A DNA stretch of 64,000 bases. It comes from Pseudomonas gingeri. GTDB taxonomy: Bacteria; Pseudomonadota; Gammaproteobacteria; Pseudomonadales; Pseudomonadaceae. The position numbers and the translations under genes were made by a program. Under the pieces are notes generated by a model. That model saw only the letters and a list, made by a program, of their open reading frames with translations, was not told the DNA's origin and ran no database searches. Numbering within the stretch: the stretch's first letter is position 1; the number at the start of each line of letters is the position of its first letter. Positions 9,101 to 16,065 of this stretch are shown in pieces. Where the stretch lies: contig NZ_JACAPR010000012.1 in assembly GCF_013385635.1 (NCBI RefSeq), positions 310,001-374,000 on the forward strand, written 5' to 3'.

Positions 9101-9411
9101 TTTCTTGGAATTTGGCTATGAGGCTCCTCCAACTGAAGCAACCCCTCCACTGACAAAGCTCTAATCAGCAATAAAACCGCAGTGCGGTGCCCCTCCGACG
9201 CCGTTTCAATCTTACCTAATACACGCTCAATATTTTCGCCTGAGTAATGACCATTCAGGTGGCAAATATTGCAAATCGCAGAACATAGGGCATCACGAGC
9301 ATCTGAAAATGCGCTATCTGTTAAGACCCCGCCACCTAACCTTTCAATCTCCTCTTCAAAACTTGAAACATAATGAAGTTCTCCACCAATATTTTCTTGT
9401 AACGAATTCAT
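6178..9411 (-). CDS. STAND/AAA-like NTPase with C-terminal phosphoribosyltransferase-like domain, putative defence protein
   Basis: 1077 aa from the ATG at 9411, chosen over a Met at 9519 because GAGG lies 7 bases upstream. Residues 1-280 are helical with no known match. Residues 285-395 look like a beta-sandwich (IISIPMINKGPSTAIDVRVEV). MFVGR at 400-404 opens an NTPase module with Walker A GQKRIGKTS (427-435), Walker B FIIVLDEFDE (518-527), a sensor-like FILVGGER (557-564) and NGHPYYTKLLC (623-633), followed by winged-helix-like sequence. The C-terminus carries a PRPP-loop motif VIIIDDVVGTGKT (928-940) and the segment CPNNSLPIL (1050-1058), as in phosphoribosyltransferase-like domains described in bacterial conflict systems. 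Base composition is far more A+T-rich than the surroundings, implying horizontal transfer. Function as a nucleotide-triggered anti-phage effector is inference. Confidence 0.7.
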   Translation of the reverse strand: MNSLQENIGGELHYVSSFEEEIERLGGGVLTDSAFSDARDALCSAICNICHLNGHYSGENIERVLGKIETASEGHRTAVLLLIRALSVEGLLQLEEPHSQIPRKIINLVETHTPEIKKQCRLERQQTFEKIHLIKAFHGRACDNLKILSGLPNELGGIGNQRDLILKALRQGQFQSYLQPFNYSIIKPRLETICEKIYLLNSCVGAGYKEIFDDLCLLVSNTQDALRVYTSFLSRDFVKPFLASVSIALDNIKDTSSSQFKSVIEPLRNPPKAAAKRYPLHQEDKSLIISIPMINKGPSTAIDVRVEVDCGADNQSLIFDNEQLHLGDVPVGEFSISVRACVVSSSKLIKMTIQINWREVFDESDGTIFDVHVEGQDPDVDWSSLERLEPYSLEVAEGEMFVGRTVKVSAIGNKLLKKPMASTYITGQKRIGKTSLARAVLNYLEQQSSDFRTLYLEYGEYCSTSPEKTLKSLGENIYAFLHDSLPAADSFDPDFTESISALNQSARLLEKKHPQLRFIIVLDEFDEIHPEMYRIGPLAETFFANLRTLAAKNNLAFILVGGERMPFIIGAQGDQLNKFSREPLDFFSRVSEWNEYVELVTKPVEGKLNWDDAAINFLFTLTNGHPYYTKLLCSKIVSDATVERDTEIIVSDVEHGLSILLSELDTNSFAHMWKDGINAEREQAEVTELKRLRALVSIGRALRSKNPSISGVKDNIDRVRLQEHEVQPLIDDFLRRDILRERHGELYFTVPIFQRWLMDFGVSKLITSTYADELEAGIKEAEDQAFVKSGEIQELTDTWPLYKSQKISSEHVRAWLDQVGDFQDQRLLFKILQNIRFFSSAEIEEKFKDAHDRFVRPIIGAATMTRRTDKRSDVWISYVDGVGKSGAQCARDYAKINSISTTRIIEPANIFKRLSGKEVSQYDAPKAVIIIDDVVGTGKTLSDGLSDFTSTCGEFLERLNVPVLVVMLISTEEGERKIEKDNIFYNIKYHVCEYLSHDAYAFPNEDNGLWSSDEEKFRAKALCSKIGLRLYKSPLGYKDQGLLLVLPYTCPNNSLPILFKSSVDSPPWNALFLRPVT

Positions 9412-9496
9412 TATAAACCTCGCACGCACCACCAATTGAACTGTACATAAGATAAAAATTAAAATATAAGAGAGCAGCTCACAATAGTGCCGCCAC

Positions 9497-10327
9497 CTAT
9501 AATTTAGTGAGATGGACAATCATTACCAACTTTCTTATTACGAACGTACAAAACAGTACTACCTGATGCCCCCCTCGACTTTCCAGTTCAAACGATTTGC
9601 TTTGGCTGCGAATCAAACCACTGAGTTTGGTGTGCCCATACAGCCGAGAGTCGAAATCGGAACGTAGCTGGCTGATGTTGTTACCCAACGCTCCGAGAGG
9701 CACCCATCCGTCCTCATCGGCAATGTCATCCAGGATCTTCGCGATGAACTCCACCGGCACCTTCGGCTGTTTGGCCGAGGTTGGGGGAGGCGATGGCTTC
9801 TCTACCTCAGCAACAGGGTGAGCCGCCGCAGGTATTTTCTCCCCCTGCCCGCCCTGCTCAACCGCCACCTCAGCCCGCAAAATCTCGGTATAGATAAACT
9901 TGTCGCAAGCGGACACAAACGGCTTGGGCGTTTTCTCTTCACCGAAGCCATAGACCGTCATCCCTTCCTCACGCAAGCGCGCGGCCAGCCGGGTGAAGTC
10001 GCTGTCGCTGGAGACCAGGCAGAACCCATCAAACCGACGCGTATAGAGCAGGTCCATCGCATCGATGATCAGCGAACTGTCGGTGGCGTTCTTGCCCTTG
10101 GTGTAGGCGAATTGCTGGATAGGCTGGATGGAGTGATCCAGCATCAGCTTTTTCCAACTGCCCAGTTGCGGTGAGGTCCAGTCGCCGTACATGCGTTTCA
10201 CGCTGGCGATGCCGTATTTGGCGATTTCCTCGAACAGGCCTTCGACAATCGCCGCCTGGGCGTTGTCGGCATCGATCAGCACGGCCAGGTGCTTCTGCTG
10301 GTGGTTGTGGGGCGATTTGGCAGCCAT
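9497..10327 (-). CDS. NYN-domain (LabA-like, PIN-fold) protein with OST-HTH/LOTUS domain
   Basis: 276 aa from the ATG at 10327, which has AAGG 7-8 bases upstream; a GTG one codon earlier is the alternative. The NYN domain spans about residues 10-150: VLIDADNAQ (first acidic site), GKNATDSSLIIDAMDLL and CLVSSDSDFTRLA, the conserved Asp residues of NYN/PIN-type nucleases. A Pro-rich linker leads to an OST-HTH/LOTUS-like domain (KILDDIADEDGWVPLGALG...LYGHTKLSGLI). RNA binding or cleavage is expected from the family. The last 14 codons look unnatural: dropping one T in a TTTT run near 9555 would end the protein at tandem TAA stops (9535-9540). Confidence 0.85.
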   Translation of the reverse strand: MAAKSPHNHQQKHLAVLIDADNAQAAIVEGLFEEIAKYGIASVKRMYGDWTSPQLGSWKKLMLDHSIQPIQQFAYTKGKNATDSSLIIDAMDLLYTRRFDGFCLVSSDSDFTRLAARLREEGMTVYGFGEEKTPKPFVSACDKFIYTEILRAEVAVEQGGQGEKIPAAAHPVAEVEKPSPPPTSAKQPKVPVEFIAKILDDIADEDGWVPLGALGNNISQLRSDFDSRLYGHTKLSGLIRSQSKSFELESRGGHQVVLFCTFVIRKLVMIVHLTKL

Positions 10328-10330
10328 CAC

Positions 10331-10675
10331 TCATCCTTGAAAAGTGACTGCCAGGGGGCGGGCTGAAGGTGATCAGTACCCGACAGGCAGTTCACTACGT
10401 CTTCCTTAACGAACATGAAGGCCTGGGGCATTGGCGCGTTGGCACGCCAGTAGCGGGGGCTTTGAGGGCGACGCTACTATTTTGGCATTACCGCGTCCAC
10501 TGGCCGGGCTGGGGTTTACGACTAAAGGAGGATGGGTACGGTCGGGATTTTTCGGTGTTCACTTCAGGTCCGCGCCGTCTGGGCCGGCGCTTTCGCGGGC
10601 AAGCCCGGCTCCTACAGGTCCGAGTGTTACAAAGTATTTGCAGGAGTGTTCTGCGAACTTTGTACGAATTAAAAC
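10331..10675. other. intergenic region with one REP element and no supported gene
   Basis: No ORF with coding character was found. It contains a REP-like palindrome at 10591-10620 and leads into the duplicated small-ORF unit. Confidence 0.5.
10591..10620. repeat. REP element
   Basis: GCGGGCAAGCCCGGCTCCTACA, the classic Pseudomonas REP core with inverted arms GCGGGC/GCCCG, preceded by CTTTC. A single copy here. Confidence 0.7.
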
Positions 10676-10698
10676 CCGCCCCGACCGGAGCCGGGGCA
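10676..10698 (-). terminator. hairpin terminator after small ORF copy 1
   Basis: Minus-strand stem CCCCGGC/GGTCGGGG with a four-base loop, followed by CGGGTTTT. In copy 2 (11364-11384) a wobble pair of the stem is replaced by A-T and the loop is TTCG, so pairing is maintained. Confidence 0.6.
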
Positions 10699-10715
10699 GG
10701 CCACCTCAACAACCC

Positions 10716-10817
10716 TTACCGCTGGTTATCGAAATGATCCCGTAGAAACTCATACAGGCGATAAGCCCGCAATGCGTTCACTACGAGGCTCCAGGTACGT
10801 CGCAGGATCTTTGACAT
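10716..10817 (-). CDS. 33-aa small protein, copy 1
   Basis: ORF MSKILRRTWSLVVNALR... ending in LRDHFDNQR, basic and amphipathic with a hydrophobic, Tyr/Trp-rich centre. Copy 2 at 11403-11504 encodes the identical peptide, and the single difference inside the ORF (CAT/CAC for His28) is synonymous, which argues for real coding. The upstream leader folds the Shine-Dalgarno region into a GGCCCACC/GGGGGCC hairpin, and a C-rich hairpin terminator follows the stop. Function unknown; a type I toxin-like or regulatory peptide is possible. Confidence 0.55.
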   Translation of the reverse strand: MSKILRRTWSLVVNALRAYRLYEFLRDHFDNQR

Positions 10818-10818
10818 A

Positions 10819-10972
10819 CTTTGGCCCCCAAGGTGGGCCAAACCTCCAGCGTACTTACCGGAACACGTACGCCTTCAAGTCTCGCGCTAACGATGCTCTA
10901 TGAGGCGGCCAGGCTGGTGGCCCCCTGAGTAGATCCGGCACGGGTTACTAAGCCGTGTCAGGGGGTCCGAAA
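10819..10972 (-). promoter_or_regulatory. structured 5' leader of small ORF copy 1
   Basis: On the minus strand three hairpins precede the ATG: a long CCCCCTGA/TCAGGGGG stem enclosing a CACGG/CCGTG stem, a GGCGTAC/GTACGC stem-loop, and a GGCCCACC/GGGGGCC stem covering the ribosome-binding region. All three recur in copy 2. Sequestration of the start is inferred. Confidence 0.45.
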
Positions 10973-11230
10973 ATGCGCGCGCAGGCTTGGCCGTCTTTGA
11001 AAGTACCGCAGTGAGGGAGCGCAGACATAATATCCAAGCTTCTGCCGCTGAATAGGCCGGTTTGGCAGCAAACCTGAATCAAGACATTTCGAGGTTGCGC
11101 GTGCCTCAACGATTGCCAAGGCAGCAATATCGCAAGGTATTGCGAGATGCACGTGGTCCCCGTAAAATCGACCGCGCGCTAACGATCTCTATGAGACAAG
11201 CAAACTGACTTCAAGAAGCCGGCTTTGCGG

Positions 11231-11262
11231 AAAAAACCGCCCTACTAAGGCGGTTTTTTTTC
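11231..11262. terminator. bidirectional hairpin terminator, copy 1
   Basis: AAAACCGCC-CTACTAA-GGCGGTTTT with eight T on the plus strand and six on the minus strand. It is repeated at 11923-11954. Confidence 0.7.
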
Positions 11263-11363
11263 GCCCCCGACTTTTCGGCGACGAACAGAGCGAGACACCG
11301 GCGGCGGCTCAGTGAACGATGCAATTGGGGATGGCGGTTGGTAGCCAGCGATAATTCTAAACC

Positions 11364-11384
11364 CGTCCCGACCGAAGTCGGGGC
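11364..11384 (-). terminator. hairpin terminator after small ORF copy 2
   Basis: Minus-strand CCCGAC-TTCG-GTCGGG stem with a stable UUCG tetraloop followed by ACGGGTTT. Confidence 0.6.
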
Positions 11385-11402
11385 AGGCCACCTCAACAAC
11401 CC

Positions 11403-11504
11403 TTACCGCTGGTTATCGAAGTGATCCCGTAGAAACTCATACAGGCGATAAGCCCGCAATGCGTTCACTACGAGGCTCCAGGTACGTCGCAGGATCTTTG
11501 ACAT
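11403..11504 (-). CDS. 33-aa small protein, copy 2
   Basis: Identical peptide to the ORF at 10716-10817, 687 bases away, in the same position relative to the leader hairpins and terminator. Conservation of every residue while flanking bases differ supports translation. No known family is recognised. Confidence 0.55.
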   Translation of the reverse strand: MSKILRRTWSLVVNALRAYRLYEFLRDHFDNQR

Positions 11505-11865
11505 ACTTCGGCCCCCCAAGGTGGGCCAAACCTCCGGCGTACTTACCGGAACACGTACGCCTTCAAGTCCACGTGAAGGACTCCATGAGGCGGCCAGGCG
11601 GATGGCCCCCTGAGCGAATCCGGCACGGGTTACTAAGCCGTGTCAGGGGGTCCGAAAATGCGCGCGCAGGCCTGGCTGCCTCATGACACTCCTTTAACGT
11701 GAGAGCGCCGACATCGTATCCGAGCGCCAGTCGTCAGATGTTTCCATCAGGCTTTTTTTTCGGCGAAGTTCAATCAAGACATTTCAGACTGAGCCAGTCT
11801 TTGTTCCAGCCAACCCTCCCGGTGGATGAGCGTTGCACAACACTAAGAGTCTCAGTAACATTGAA

Positions 11866-11954
11866 CCGTCCACGTGAAGGTCTCTATGAGATCAGCAAAT
11901 CAGTTTCATACTGGCTTTGCGCAAAAAACCGCCCTACTAAGGCGGTTTTTTTTC
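11866..11954 (+). ncRNA. candidate small RNA ending at the copy-2 terminator
   Basis: A block beginning around GTGAAGGTCTCTATGAG and ending in the CCGCC/GGCGG terminator with eight T is partly conserved with 11175-11262 (CTCTATGAGA, GGCTTTGCG and the terminator are shared). No ORF explains the conservation. A short plus-strand transcript is possible; no clear promoter was identified, so this is tentative. Confidence 0.3.
11923..11954. terminator. bidirectional terminator, copy 2, also downstream of the crtZ-like gene
   Basis: Perfect CCGCC/GGCGG stem flanked by A6 and T8. On the minus strand it follows the crtZ-like stop at 11963 within 10 bases and can end that transcript. Confidence 0.7.
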
Positions 11955-11962
11955 GTCCCGAC

Positions 11963-12460
11963 TCAGGCCTGCTCGCCCGCCTCAGCACGACACTCAACGC
12001 CACGCCGCGATTCGCGCAGCTGGCGCTTCAGCGTGCGCAACGGCGGCGCATACAGGAAGCCGAACGACACACTGTCCTTGCGCCCTTTCACCGCGTGGTG
12101 CAGCAGGTGCGCCTGGTACAGGCGTTTCAGGTAGCGATTGCGCGGCCGCGGGCGGAACGGCCAGTAGCGGTGCACGATGCCGTCATGCACCACCACGTAG
12201 ATGATCCCGAACGCCGCGACGCCGGCGCCGATCCACTGCAAGGGATCGTGCCCCGTATTGCCCAGCACGATCAGGGTGATCGCCACCGCTGCCAGCACCA
12301 GCAGGTAGAGGTCGTTGCTCTCGAACGCCCCCAGGTGTTCCTCGTGGTGCGAACGGTGCAGGAACCAGCCCCAGCCATGCATGACGTACCTGTGCGCCAG
12401 GTAGCCGACTCCCTCCATGGCGACCAGGGTGCAGAGGAACAGGGCAAGGTGGCTGATCAT
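11963..12460 (-). CDS. crtZ: beta-carotene hydroxylase-like membrane di-iron protein (CrtZ family)
   Basis: 165 aa. Histidine boxes HRYVMHG, HRSHHEEH, HDGIVHR and AHLLHHAV are those of the CrtZ branch of the fatty-acid/sterol hydroxylase superfamily, with hydrophobic segments at about residues 1-20, 52-68 and 76-92. CrtZ adds 3-hydroxyls to beta-ionone rings (zeaxanthin formation). No other carotenoid gene (crtE, crtB, crtI, crtY) is in the window, so the substrate here is uncertain; a related lipid hydroxylase is the alternative. Confidence 0.75.
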   Translation of the reverse strand: MISHLALFLCTLVAMEGVGYLAHRYVMHGWGWFLHRSHHEEHLGAFESNDLYLLVLAAVAITLIVLGNTGHDPLQWIGAGVAAFGIIYVVVHDGIVHRYWPFRPRPRNRYLKRLYQAHLLHHAVKGRKDSVSFGFLYAPPLRTLKRQLRESRRGVECRAEAGEQA

Positions 12461-12601
12461 GGAACGCTGTCGGCTCGCGGGAACGTCAGGGAATCAAGCG
12501 GGAGAAGTTGTCGAACGGTGCCCAAGCATACCCTGCCACGCGCGAAAATCGAGCCCCGCGGCGACGGGCGTTGCTGGGGCAGAAGCCTGATCTTCGCGGC
12601 C

Positions 12602-13567
12602 TCACCAACTTCCAAGCATTTCAAGCCGGAAAGGCGCCAGCAACTCGAATAACAGTTCATCGCTGATGGGGGTGTCGATGCGCGCCTTCATCCAGTTGAT
12701 GAACAGCGGGGATTGCCGCAGCTGCGCCCAATTGGAGATAACGCCTTCGGTCATGATTTTATGCAACGCGGTGTTTTGAGCGTTGACATGATCCTTGTGC
12801 TGCAGGGCCGAAGGCGTGTAGTTGTCCGCGCCATAAAAGGGGTCCAGCGCCTCGATGATTTGCCCCGCCAGATCGCCCATGGCATCGAGTCGATTTCGAT
12901 AATCCTGGGCGTCTGCCGAGTCGACTTTCTGGAACAGGCAGTATCCATCACCGAAGCCGATGCGCCCGTTCGATGCAGTGACGACCTTGAACAGTGGCCT
13001 GAAACCATAGAACTGATATTTGGCGAAGTTGAAGGCTTCGATGGAGCGCTGGGCACCGATGGTTTCGGCGAAGATGCCATGTCGATTGAGGCGCCCCCAT
13101 ATTTCAGCGTAGGGATAGTCGTTATCCACACCTTCCTCGATGCCTGCGTAATCCTTGCAGATAGCAACGTTGTAGCGCACGTTGGGCGTCGTCTCAAGCC
13201 ACTCGTTGGTGCCACAGGTGACAAAACACAGCCGTTTACGCGCCAGCTCGCCCTGGAGCGATACCTGGTAACGGCGACAAGGCTGGCTCCCTTCGATAAA
13301 GCCATCCTCGTAACTGGAGTGGGCAACCCGCATACCCTCCATATATCCGGCGCTGCCTTGCGCCATTTGCGCCAGCAGTCCCGAGGTCAGTTGTGCCACC
13401 GGAGCATGAAAGGGATCGATCAGATAGAAGCTGTCACAGATATTCCAGAACAACCCCACCGAACAGCCCACGTCATTACCTGAGCCGGGGTAAAACAATC
13501 GGCGGTTAGCCCCCGTATTGATCGAATGGAGAAAAATACGTGCGGCGGAAAGGGTTTTCGAGTCCAT
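12602..13567 (-). CDS. conserved hypothetical protein, possibly methyltransferase-like
   Basis: 321 aa from the ATG at 13567, with GGAGG 8 bases upstream. Near the N-terminus RLFYPGSGNDVGCSVGLF and FYLIDPF recall the glycine-rich loop and acidic strand of a Rossmann-type methyltransferase, but later motifs were not found. Polar, no signal peptide, no membrane segment. It is monocistronic between crtZ and the DeoR gene. No confident family. Confidence 0.6.
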   Translation of the reverse strand: MDSKTLSAARIFLHSINTGANRRLFYPGSGNDVGCSVGLFWNICDSFYLIDPFHAPVAQLTSGLLAQMAQGSAGYMEGMRVAHSSYEDGFIEGSQPCRRYQVSLQGELARKRLCFVTCGTNEWLETTPNVRYNVAICKDYAGIEEGVDNDYPYAEIWGRLNRHGIFAETIGAQRSIEAFNFAKYQFYGFRPLFKVVTASNGRIGFGDGYCLFQKVDSADAQDYRNRLDAMGDLAGQIIEALDPFYGADNYTPSALQHKDHVNAQNTALHKIMTEGVISNWAQLRQSPLFINWMKARIDTPISDELLFELLAPFRLEMLGSW

Positions 13568-13656
13568 TGCATCAGCCTCCAACGTCCATGACTGGGCTGA
13601 GACTAGACGCCTGCCGGATTAGTGCCAGTACGCTCCAGCTTGACGAGAAGTAACCG

Positions 13657-14442
13657 TCAAACCTGCGCCTGCACCACCTCGATCCCCATGCGCCGATACG
13701 TCTCGATATCATCGCTCACCTGATGCTCGGTAATCATCGTCTGCAGCCGCGAGCAAGGCGCCACTACGAACGGCTCCACCGCGCCGAGCTTGTCGGCGGT
13801 GGTGACCGCCACCACATGGGAGGCGCTGTCCAGCAGGGCCTGTTTCACCGCGAGTTCTTCGTAACGCAGGCAACTGATGCCGACTTCCGGATGAATCGCG
13901 CAAACGCCGGTAAACAGCAGGTCAGCCTTGATCCCCTGGATCAGCCGCACCGCTTCATGCCCGCCCACCGCCATGGTCAGCGGGTTCAGCGTGCCCCCGG
14001 CGAGGATCACGGTGACGCCTTTGTGCTCGGCCAGGGTCATGGCGATCATCGGTGAACAGGTGACCGCAGTGATGGACATGCCCGAGGGCAACGACTGGGC
14101 GATCTGCAAGGTGGTGCTGCCCGAGTCGAACAGGACGATCTGGCCGTCTTCGATGCGGCGCACCGCCAGTTGCGCCAGGTAGCGTTTCACTTCGTTGGTT
14201 TCGGCGATGCGGGTGAAGTAGTCCTTGCCCGTGTCCTTGGGCCGCGGCAGGGCGCCGCCGTGCACCCGCTGCAACAGCCCGGCCTGGGCGAGTTCCGCCA
14301 GGTCGCGACGGATGGTGTCTTCCGACACCGCGAAATGCTGGCCCAGGTCCGAGGCCATGACTTTGCCGTCGCGCTCCAGCAACAACAGGATCTTCTGCCG
14401 CCGCACGTGCGGCAGTTCGGAGGCGTGGTGAAGGTTTTGCAT
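13657..14442 (-). CDS. DeoR-family transcriptional regulator
   Basis: 261 aa. N-terminal DeoR winged helix (RRQKILLLLERDGKVMASDLGQHFAVSEDTIRRDLAELAQAGLLQRVHGGA) and a DeoR sensor domain with the sugar-phosphate-isomerase-like FDSGSTTLQIA and VILAGGTLNP motifs. Such regulators respond to phosphorylated sugars or nucleosides. The adjacent EamA transporter on the same strand could be a target; no operator was recognised. Confidence 0.9.
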   Translation of the reverse strand: MQNLHHASELPHVRRQKILLLLERDGKVMASDLGQHFAVSEDTIRRDLAELAQAGLLQRVHGGALPRPKDTGKDYFTRIAETNEVKRYLAQLAVRRIEDGQIVLFDSGSTTLQIAQSLPSGMSITAVTCSPMIAMTLAEHKGVTVILAGGTLNPLTMAVGGHEAVRLIQGIKADLLFTGVCAIHPEVGISCLRYEELAVKQALLDSASHVVAVTTADKLGAVEPFVVAPCSRLQTMITEHQVSDDIETYRRMGIEVVQAQV

Positions 14443-14532
14443 GTTTATGCCCGATTACGCACGTTTGTGCCGATTCAGGCAAGACTATATATCAGCCCAC
14501 ACGTCGCCGCACCACTTGCCACCGACCTGTCG

Positions 14533-15423
14533 TCAGTTCAGCACCGGGGCCTTCTCCGGTGGCCTGATCGAACCGATGTACACCGCGACCACCGTCACCG
14601 CCGCGCCGGTCATCTGCATCAGTGAAGTGGCCTTGTGCAGGAACACCACGTCGATGAAGTAGGTGATCACCGGCTCCAGCAGCAGGATCAAGCCCGCCAG
14701 CCCGAGGCTGATGGCGCCGATCGAACGGTTGACCATCAGCCAGCCGACAAATTGCACCAGCACGCCATAGACGATCAGCATCACCAGGGTCTGGCCGTCG
14801 ACGATCGCCAGGCTTTCGCCGTTGACCAGGGCATAGGCCAGCAGTACCAGGGCGGCCCACAGGCTGAGATTGAGCATCTGCGCGATCTTGTCCCCGCCCT
14901 GTTCCGGCAAGGTCGTGTTGACCTTGAGGAAGTACACGCACACCGCATAGGCCAGCCCGGAAAGCACGCCGTAGACCACGCCTTTGATACCCACGGTGGT
15001 GGCCATCTCCGGCAACAACAGCAGGTACAGGCCGAGAAACGCCAGGCTGATCGACACCACGAAATACACCGACGGCCGCTCCTTCAGCAGGTACAGGCCC
15101 AGCAGAGTCATGAAGAACACCTGGCAGTTGGTCAGGATCGAGCCGATGCCCGGCCCGACGATATAGATGCTCTGGTGCCAGAGGATCAGGTCGATCGCCA
15201 GGAACACCCCCGCCCAGGCAGTGTAGCGTCGGGCCTTGGGGTCCTTCAGCCAGACCGGCACCTTGCGCACCTTGAGGAACAGGTAGAACAGCACCGAGGC
15301 GAACAGCATCCGGTAGAAACCGGCACCACCGGCGCCGATATGGGCAAAGGCCACTGCGAGCGCGGACAGGCTCAGCATCAAGCCGCCCACCGTCAGTTCC
15401 AGTACCGCCCGTTTATTGGACAT
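14533..15423 (-). CDS. EamA/DMT-family transporter
   Basis: 296 aa inner-membrane protein with two EamA repeats of about five hydrophobic helices each (first half LELTVGGLMLSLSALAVAFAHIG; second half beginning near GIKGVVYGVLSGLAYAVCVYFL). The start at 15423 has GGGGAAG 5 bases upstream. Substrate unknown; the family exports metabolites and amino acids. Confidence 0.88.
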   Translation of the reverse strand: MSNKRAVLELTVGGLMLSLSALAVAFAHIGAGGAGFYRMLFASVLFYLFLKVRKVPVWLKDPKARRYTAWAGVFLAIDLILWHQSIYIVGPGIGSILTNCQVFFMTLLGLYLLKERPSVYFVVSISLAFLGLYLLLLPEMATTVGIKGVVYGVLSGLAYAVCVYFLKVNTTLPEQGGDKIAQMLNLSLWAALVLLAYALVNGESLAIVDGQTLVMLIVYGVLVQFVGWLMVNRSIGAISLGLAGLILLLEPVITYFIDVVFLHKATSLMQMTGAAVTVVAVYIGSIRPPEKAPVLN

Positions 15424-15441
15424 GCGACTTCCCCTGCACCC

Positions 15442-16065
15442 TTAGGCTTCTTTGGCGGCCAGTTGCTGCCATTCCTGCACCAGCGGGTGCTCCAGCACGT
15501 GCGCCACATAGTCCTGCAGCGCTTCGGGCACCGCGACGCCATAACGACGGAAGCGGAACACCACCGGCACGAACATCGCGTCGACGATGCCGAACTCGCC
15601 GCAGAGGAAGCGATGGGAATCGCTCCGGGTCCGCAGGTCGCTCCAGAGACTGAAGATGCGCTGGATCTCCTGCTTCGTCTCGACCGTCAGCGTTTGCGCG
15701 ATGTCCCCTGTGGATAAACCAAAGGACATTTGCGTGCGCAGATGAGTGAAGCCCGAGTGCATTTCCGCCACGGCCGCCCGGGCCAGGGCCTTGGGGATCG
15801 GGTATTGCGGCCACAGCTGGGCCTCGGGATGCAGGTTCGCGATGTACTCGGCAATCGCCAGGCTATCGTTGATGACCACGCCCTCGGTCAGCAATGCCGG
15901 AACTTTGCCCGAGGGCGAATACTGGAGAATCGCCGCGCGGGTGTTTTCCTGGCCCAGTTTGACCTGGACGACCTCGAAGGAAACACCGGCGACCTTGAGG
16001 ACCAGCCATGCACGAAAAGACCACGAAGAGCTGTTGTAGTCCCCGATAACGAGCGTTGTCGACAT
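15442..16065 (-). CDS. glutathione S-transferase family protein
   Basis: 207 aa cytosolic protein. The N-terminal thioredoxin-like domain shows YNSSSWSFRAWLVLKVAG and the cis-Pro GKVPALL with NDSLAIAEYIA glutathione-binding contacts; the C-terminal all-helical domain follows (GIVDAMFVPVVFRFRRYG). It is 18 bases upstream of the EamA gene and probably cotranscribed. Substrate unknown. Confidence 0.88.
   Translation of the reverse strand: MSTTLVIGDYNSSSWSFRAWLVLKVAGVSFEVVQVKLGQENTRAAILQYSPSGKVPALLTEGVVINDSLAIAEYIANLHPEAQLWPQYPIPKALARAAVAEMHSGFTHLRTQMSFGLSTGDIAQTLTVETKQEIQRIFSLWSDLRTRSDSHRFLCGEFGIVDAMFVPVVFRFRRYGVAVPEALQDYVAHVLEHPLVQEWQQLAAKEA

Larger units (their letters stand above)
10671..11270. 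repeat. duplicated unit, copy 1 (about 690 bp period)
   Basis: Direct-repeat partner of 11357-11960. The first 320 bases (10671-10990) are near-identical to 11357-11677, including a 33-codon ORF, its leader and a hairpin terminator. The right end shares the terminator AAAAAACCGCCCTACTAAGG with the second copy. The middle has diverged, though short blocks such as ATCAAGACATTTC are kept. Not an insertion sequence: no transposase or terminal repeats seen. Confidence 0.85.
11357..11960. repeat. duplicated unit, copy 2
   Basis: Second copy of the 690-bp unit beginning at 10671; ORF offset 687 bases and terminator offset about 692 bases. It holds the second 33-codon ORF, its leader hairpins and the second copy of the CCGCC/GGCGG terminator next to the crtZ-like gene. 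Confidence 0.85.

Noticed and set aside
9412..9519. N-terminal extension of the STAND-PRTase protein starting at 9519
   Set aside because: The extension overlaps the NYN gene end; the Met at 9411 has a proper GAGG site while the earlier start has none.
10369..10745. Two overlapping plus-strand ORFs of about 100-120 codons
   Set aside because: They run across a REP element and the antisense of the duplicated small ORF, with no start signals or coding character.
11699..12652. 317-codon plus-strand frame across the duplicated unit and crtZ
   Set aside because: Antisense to the crtZ-like gene, and its left end is non-coding repeat sequence.
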